11,679 bases of DNA from positions 1-11,679 of the forward strand of contig CAIXEV010000094.1 in assembly GCA_903918555.1 (NCBI GenBank), in the 5' to 3' direction. Of the stretch, positions 10,867 to 11,679 are shown in pieces (the first letter of the stretch is position 1; each line of letters opens with the position of its first letter). This stretch comes from an uncultured bacterium (GTDB taxonomy: Bacteria; Planctomycetota; Phycisphaerae; Phycisphaerales; SM1A02). Position numbers and translations under genes: made by a program. Below the pieces are notes generated by a model, which saw nothing but the letters and a program-made list of their open reading frames with translations, was not told the DNA's origin and did not search any database.

Positions 10867-11679
10867 TCAGCGCGGCCCGGCGACGATCTTGCGCTCGCTG
10901 GCGTCCTTGTTGAACAGGGTCACATTCCCTGAACCCTTCTCATCGACGCCCACACGCACGAGATCCTTGCCCTCGTTCGAGCGGACGACGACGGCGCCGC
11001 CGGCGGCGTCCTCGGCCGCGCCCGCGACCACGAGCGGCACGCCCGACGCAGAGAAGAGGTTGAGAAGACCGCCGTTCGAGCCGGCGAGCAGCGCAAGCGC
11101 GCGGCGGCCGTTGCGCGACAGGCTGATGGCGCCGCCGTCATCCTTGCCGCTCTCGGCGATGAGCGTGGCCGTTCCCTGCGCGGTGCCGAGCGCGAGACGG
11201 CCCGCGCCCTCCGCGTTCACGGCCGCGGCGAAGACCGGGTTGCCGCCCTCGTTGTAGAGCTGGACGAGGCCGCCCTTCGCGATCGTTGGGTTTGCGCCGA
11301 TCGACGCGACCGCGCGGTCGCCGCCGGCTCGGCAGACGACCATGCCGCCGCCTTCGTTCGTCTCGAGCGACGCGAGGCGGTCGCCGTTCTTCGAGAGGAT
11401 CTCGGTGCTGCCGCCGGCTGCGCCCGCCTCGAGCTTGGCCGCGCCCGCCTGCGAGAGCGCGATCACCACCGACTCCTTCTCGCTGACCGATGCGCTCACG
11501 CGCTGCGGGCCGTCCTTCGCCGCGAGATCGAACTCGCCGCCCGCCTCGCCCGCACGCAGCCGCGCCATGGTGACGCCGCTCGGCGACACGAGGCCGAGGC
11601 TGCCGCCGTTCGCGGTCGCCTGCAGGATCGCGGCGTCCTTGTTGTCGGCATCGGCCAGACGCACCGCGCCGCCGCCCTC
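10867..11679 (-). CDS. Glycine-rich repeat protein, probable beta-solenoid or fibre, 5' end beyond window
   Basis: The frame is open from the right edge to TGA 10869-10867 (270 complete codons seen); the GTG at 11664 is inside the repeat pattern and is not taken as the start. I do not recognise a named family. The visible part is built from roughly ten imperfect units of about 22-25 residues: a Gly-Gly (or Gly) turn, an alternating hydrophobic strand, a short turn with Asn/Ser/Lys-Gly, a second strand, then a small polar stretch. Examples are GGSLGLVSPSGVTMARLRAG, GGSTEILSKNGDRLASLETN, GGAISLSRNGRRALALLAG, GGLLNLFSASGVPLVVAGA and GGAVVVRSNEGKDLVRVGVD. This periodicity suggests a stacked beta structure such as a solenoid or trimeric fibre, hence probably an exported or surface protein, but the N-terminus with any signal peptide is missing. 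Base composition matches the neighbours. It lies 28 bp upstream of the thioredoxin-domain gene. Confidence 0.8.
   Translation of the reverse strand, partial: EGGGAVRLADADNKDAAILQATANGGSLGLVSPSGVTMARLRAGEAGGEFDLAAKDGPQRVSASVSEKESVVIALSQAGAAKLEAGAAGGSTEILSKNGDRLASLETNEGGGMVVCRAGGDRAVASIGANPTIAKGGLVQLYNEGGNPVFAAAVNAEGAGRLALGTAQGTATLIAESGKDDGGAISLSRNGRRALALLAGSNGGLLNLFSASGVPLVVAGAAEDAAGGAVVVRSNEGKDLVRVGVDEKGSGNVTLFNKDASERKIVAGPR

Overview
This is an 11.7 kb, very GC-rich chromosomal window from a Gram-negative-type bacterium. My best guess is Planctomycetota, probably the Phycisphaerae. The reasons are a KDO-8-phosphate synthase (LPS-type envelope) next to an McsA/McsB pair, a DUF1444 protein, a double TlpA-type thioredoxin protein, a small beta-rich protein of a kind I associate with planctomycetes, and terse GC-rich intergenic spacers. 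The taxonomic call is inference; no rRNA or other marker is present. No tRNA, rRNA, CRISPR array, insertion sequence or prophage gene was seen.

Layout. (1) Positions 1-2753, minus strand: gluQ (glutamyl-Q tRNA-Asp synthetase), then a DUF192 lipoprotein, then a PP2C/SpoIIE (RsbU-type) phosphatase that runs off the left edge. (2) 2799-3089, plus strand: a pterin-4a-carbinolamine dehydratase, divergent from gluQ across 45 bp. (3) 3082-3259: first array of palindromic repeats, filling a convergent gap. (4) 3260-4680, minus: a 143-aa unknown protein overlapping by 4 nt (GTGA) a Gfo/Idh/MocA oxidoreductase. (5) 4785-5369, plus: a PabA/TrpG glutamine amidotransferase subunit. (6) 5393-5543: second array of the same repeat family, filling the next convergent gap. 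(7) 5545-8335, minus: kdsA, then mcsA and mcsB, the last two again coupled by a GTGA overlap. (8) 8676-9464, plus: a DUF1444 (YtpQ-like) protein, ending 6 bp from the convergent gene that follows. (9) 9471-10838, minus: a secreted protein with two thioredoxin domains. Upstream of it is a glycine-rich repetitive protein whose 5' end lies beyond the right edge.

Most genes are housekeeping or stress-response genes with no single shared pathway. The least ordinary content is between and around the genes. Two convergent gaps are occupied by copies of one hairpin repeat family (arms GGCGGCTGC / GCAGCCGCC), with a strict 53-bp period in the second array and edges that touch the flanking stop codons. 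Four first-in-unit genes (gluQ, the dehydratase, pabA, the thioredoxin gene) have a TANNNT hexamer only 6-9 nt upstream of the start codon and no Shine-Dalgarno sequence, suggesting leaderless transcripts. Several internal or other genes (the phosphatase, mcsB, DUF1444) instead have GGAG-type ribosome binding sites. In-frame tandem repeats also sit at the kdsA start and in the thioredoxin and terminal repeat-protein genes.
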